A stretch of 7,929 bases of DNA from JBCCRH01 sp039208045. Its GTDB lineage: Bacteria; Bacteroidota; Bacteroidia; Chitinophagales; Saprospiraceae. The DNA is taken from assembly GCA_039208045.1 (NCBI GenBank), contig JBCCRH010000306.1, forward strand, positions 1-7,929. Direction: 5' to 3'. The notes under the pieces were generated by a model. It saw only the letters and a program-made list of their open reading frames with translations, was not told where the DNA came from and did not search any database. The position numbers and the translations under genes are program-made. Positions 6,238-7,929 of the stretch are shown here, one piece after another. Position 1 is the stretch's first letter; each line of letters opens with the position of its first letter.

Positions 6238-6255
6238 AGCTGAGCATTTTAGCGT

Positions 6256-6286
6256 CCAACATAAAGTGATGGAAAAGGTTGCTCAA
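6256..6286 (-). promoter_or_regulatory. Candidate promoter of the secreted repeat protein
   Basis: On the minus strand TTG (6284-6286) lies 20 bases upstream of TATGTTGG (6256-6263), one defined base away from the TAnnTTTG consensus. The ATG at 6237 lies 18 bases beyond the box. It suggests the repeat protein can be transcribed separately from the sigma-factor gene. The spacing equals that of the toxin-antitoxin candidate. The evidence is a consensus match only. Confidence 0.35.
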
Positions 6287-6336
6287 GCTGCCCTAGATGG
6301 GCCCGTTTTGTCAAATAAAAGCAATAAATACCAGTA

Positions 6337-6987
6337 TTAGCTCGCTTTTGCCCGCCGCTGCGTCCGATCCAGGTACGCGCTGGCCCCTGGCTTTTGCAAT
6401 AGTACATACAGCATTTCCTTAGCACGATACAACTGCGCTTTTACCGTTCCCAAAGGGATATTCAGCTCCACAGAAATTTCCTCATAGGAGAGTTCCTCAA
6501 AGTAGCGCAACTCGATCATATGGCGGTATTTGTCTGATAGATGGGTCAATAGTCTACGCAATAAGTGCTGCCGCTGATTACGAATAACCACTTCTTCTGG
6601 ATTGAGGTCATTGCAGTGCAAGCAGCCCGCATAGTCTTGGTCGCTATCGTGCTCGATGGGTTCATCGATAGAGAGCGTGATTAAGCGCTTTTTGCGAATA
6701 TAATCGATGGCATTATTGATGGCAATTTTGAAGAGCCAAGTGCTGAAGGCATACCTAGGGGTGTAAGAGGGGAGCTTCACGAAGGCTTTGCCAAAGGCCT
6801 CTAAGGTCAGATCATCTGCATCTTCGCGATTGCTGACCATTTTATACATCGTATGATAGATAGACTGCCGATATTTATTCATCAAAAGGGCATAGGCCTT
6901 TTGATCCCCCTGTGTTGCTTTTTGCACGAGTAGATAATCTTCCTGGGCTTTTGCAGATGTCAAATTGGAGCGTACTGCTACTTCCAT
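6337..6987 (-). CDS. ECF-type RNA polymerase sigma factor
   Basis: From the ATG at 6987 the protein has 216 residues, near the usual ECF size. Sigma region 2 spans about 30-102, with DADDLTLEAFGKAFVKL at 56-72 for core binding and FSTWLFKIAINNAIDYIRKKR at 81-101 for -10 recognition. Region 4 spans about 134-198, with the helix-turn-helix LSYEEISVELNIPLGTVKAQLYRAKEML. An in-frame ATG 27 codons upstream was rejected because it gives a non-sigma-like extension running far into the glycosyltransferase gene. With the chosen start the two genes overlap by 10 bases (ATGGAAGTAG), a sign of translational coupling. The linker is longer than minimal and holds a CLHC pair (C122, C125). No anti-sigma or FecR gene is adjacent. 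Targets are unknown; the repeat-protein gene just downstream is one candidate. Confidence 0.9.
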   Translation of the reverse strand: MEVAVRSNLTSAKAQEDYLLVQKATQGDQKAYALLMNKYRQSIYHTMYKMVSNREDADDLTLEAFGKAFVKLPSYTPRYAFSTWLFKIAINNAIDYIRKKRLITLSIDEPIEHDSDQDYAGCLHCNDLNPEEVVIRNQRQHLLRRLLTHLSDKYRHMIELRYFEELSYEEISVELNIPLGTVKAQLYRAKEMLYVLLQKPGASAYLDRTQRRAKAS

Positions 6988-7929
6988 TGTTGTTGTTTTC
7001 CGGTGATTAAAACCGGCGCGAATAGTGCGTAGTACAGTACTAATGCGGCATCTAGGAGGGGGATCCAAGGCAGCAGCCGTAGGGCGTGGAGCTTGCGCAA
7101 AATGCGGGCATATAAGAACCAGACTACACTCATTCTCACCAAATAAATAAGCAATACTACCAGTAGTAAGGGGGAATTAATCAAGCATAGGCCCAACACA
7201 TAATGCCCGAAATGGCTTGCCGAAACCAAGCCTAGCACGAGCTGATGGACACGCTTGTAACTACTTCCAGTAGTGAGATGTCTTGTTTTTTGGTAATAGT
7301 AGCCGCTCCAAGTTCTTTTGGGTATCGAATCAATAAACGTTTGCGGATCAAGTATAATGCTTGTATTCTGCTGATCGGCTACGGCATTGATCAATAGATC
7401 ATCGTCGCCCGAAGCAAGATGCGCATGTTGGCGAAAGCCACCTGCCCGCTCAAAAATAGAGCGGTGATAGAGCAAGTTGCGACCAACACCCATATAGGGA
7501 ATTCTAATTAGCGCAAAGCTAAAATACTGCACCGCAGTAAAAACCGTCTCAAAGCAAATAAAATAATTCAGAGGAGTAGGTGCCGGAAGATAGGGACTGT
7601 ACCCAAGTACGATCTGTTTACGATCGATTAGTGCAGCTTGCATCTGAGAAATCCAGTTTTTGCTTCGGGGGGAGCAATCTGCATCTGTTAACAACAGCAA
7701 ATCATGGGTAGCATGCCATATGCCCTCTGTGAGGGCTGCCTTCTTTCCAGGCGGCGTTGCCTCTTTCAAGTTTACAATCACTAAGTTCGAATATTTTTTC
7801 TGATTATCCAATAAATATTCGAGGGTGCCATCCGTAGAATGGTCATTTACGACCACTACTTCAAAGGAACGGTAGGATTGACTTAGGAAACGGTCTAAAT
7901 TTTGTTGCAAGTTTTCTAGCTCATTGCGC
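6978..7929 (-). CDS. Family 2 glycosyltransferase, 5' end outside the window
   Basis: The reading frame stays open to the right edge. The residues before the Leu codon at 7908-7910 read RNELEN, which fits the usual FRNE-x-EN start of GT-A glycosyltransferases, so the true start lies a short way outside and that TTG is internal. Numbered from the TTG, the protein shows the nucleotide-sugar binding segment VVVVNDHSTDGT (18-29), the metal-binding TDAD (75-78), an acidic GDDD (168-171) at the catalytic-base position, and a QKTRH motif (207-211) in place of the family's QxxRW. Two or three C-terminal membrane helices (about 235-270 and 283-303) anchor it in the inner membrane, with the catalytic part cytoplasmic. 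The probable product is a glycolipid or polysaccharide precursor; the substrate is unknown. It overlaps the sigma-factor start by 10 bases and is co-transcribed with it. Confidence 0.88.
   Translation of the reverse strand, partial: RNELENLQQNLDRFLSQSYRSFEVVVVNDHSTDGTLEYLLDNQKKYSNLVIVNLKEATPPGKKAALTEGIWHATHDLLLLTDADCSPRSKNWISQMQAALIDRKQIVLGYSPYLPAPTPLNYFICFETVFTAVQYFSFALIRIPYMGVGRNLLYHRSIFERAGGFRQHAHLASGDDDLLINAVADQQNTSIILDPQTFIDSIPKRTWSGYYYQKTRHLTTGSSYKRVHQLVLGLVSASHFGHYVLGLCLINSPLLLVVLLIYLVRMSVVWFLYARILRKLHALRLLPWIPLLDAALVLYYALFAPVLITGKQQQWK

Noticed and set aside
6988..7068. 27-residue N-terminal extension of the sigma factor from the ATG at 7068
   Set aside because: The extension is unlike sigma N-termini, sits inside the glycosyltransferase coding region and would give a 91-base overlap. 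The ATG at 6987 gives a normal length and a 10-base overlap.
7908..7910. TTG as the start of the glycosyltransferase
   Set aside because: The frame is open to the window edge and the upstream codons encode RNELEN, typical of the family's N-terminus. The gene is therefore partial.

Overview
The window looks like a chromosomal segment from a Bacteroidota member, probably a Saprospiria/Lewinella-like lineage (taxonomy is inference). The evidence is a large Cys- and Thr-rich surface protein ending in a type IX secretion (gliding-motility type) C-terminal domain, TlpA-like lipoproteins, a Bacteroidota-style Crp/Fnr regulator, starts mostly without Shine-Dalgarno sequences, and several matches to the Bacteroidota -7 promoter box TAnnTTTG.

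Layout, left to right. Positions 1-278 carry no convincing gene. They hold a possible leftward promoter at the window edge with a nearby dyad, a long imperfect inverted repeat (126-214) with a tandem repeat in its loop, and a GC-rich hairpin (239-256). Next is a leftward two-gene unit: a Crp/Fnr-family regulator (974-1549) followed two bases later by a seven-helix membrane protein of unknown function (279-971), with a perfect 16-bp palindrome at the junction. An AT-rich leftward toxin-antitoxin pair follows: the antitoxin gene (2139-2450) precedes a PIN-domain VapC-like toxin (1677-2132). A 103-bp divergent promoter region separates it from a rightward gene for a TlpA-like thioredoxin-fold lipoprotein (2554-4059).

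The right half is leftward. A family 2 glycosyltransferase, cut by the right edge (6978-7929), overlaps an ECF-type sigma factor (6337-6987) by 10 bases. After a 99-bp gap comes a 721-residue secreted repeat protein (4072-6237). It has two Asp-rich modules, six 41-residue tandem units, one longer related unit, a PKD-like segment and a type IX sorting domain. Its stop codon faces that of the thioredoxin lipoprotein across only 12 bp.

No tRNA, rRNA, CRISPR array, transposase or phage gene is visible. The families are mostly recognisable. The less ordinary points are the regulator/seven-helix pair, the sigma factor coupled to a glycosyltransferase with no visible anti-sigma gene, the near-identical 123-bp tandem repeats in the adhesin-like gene, and the structured intergenic element at 126-214. 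I did not find a clear new defence or biosynthetic system.
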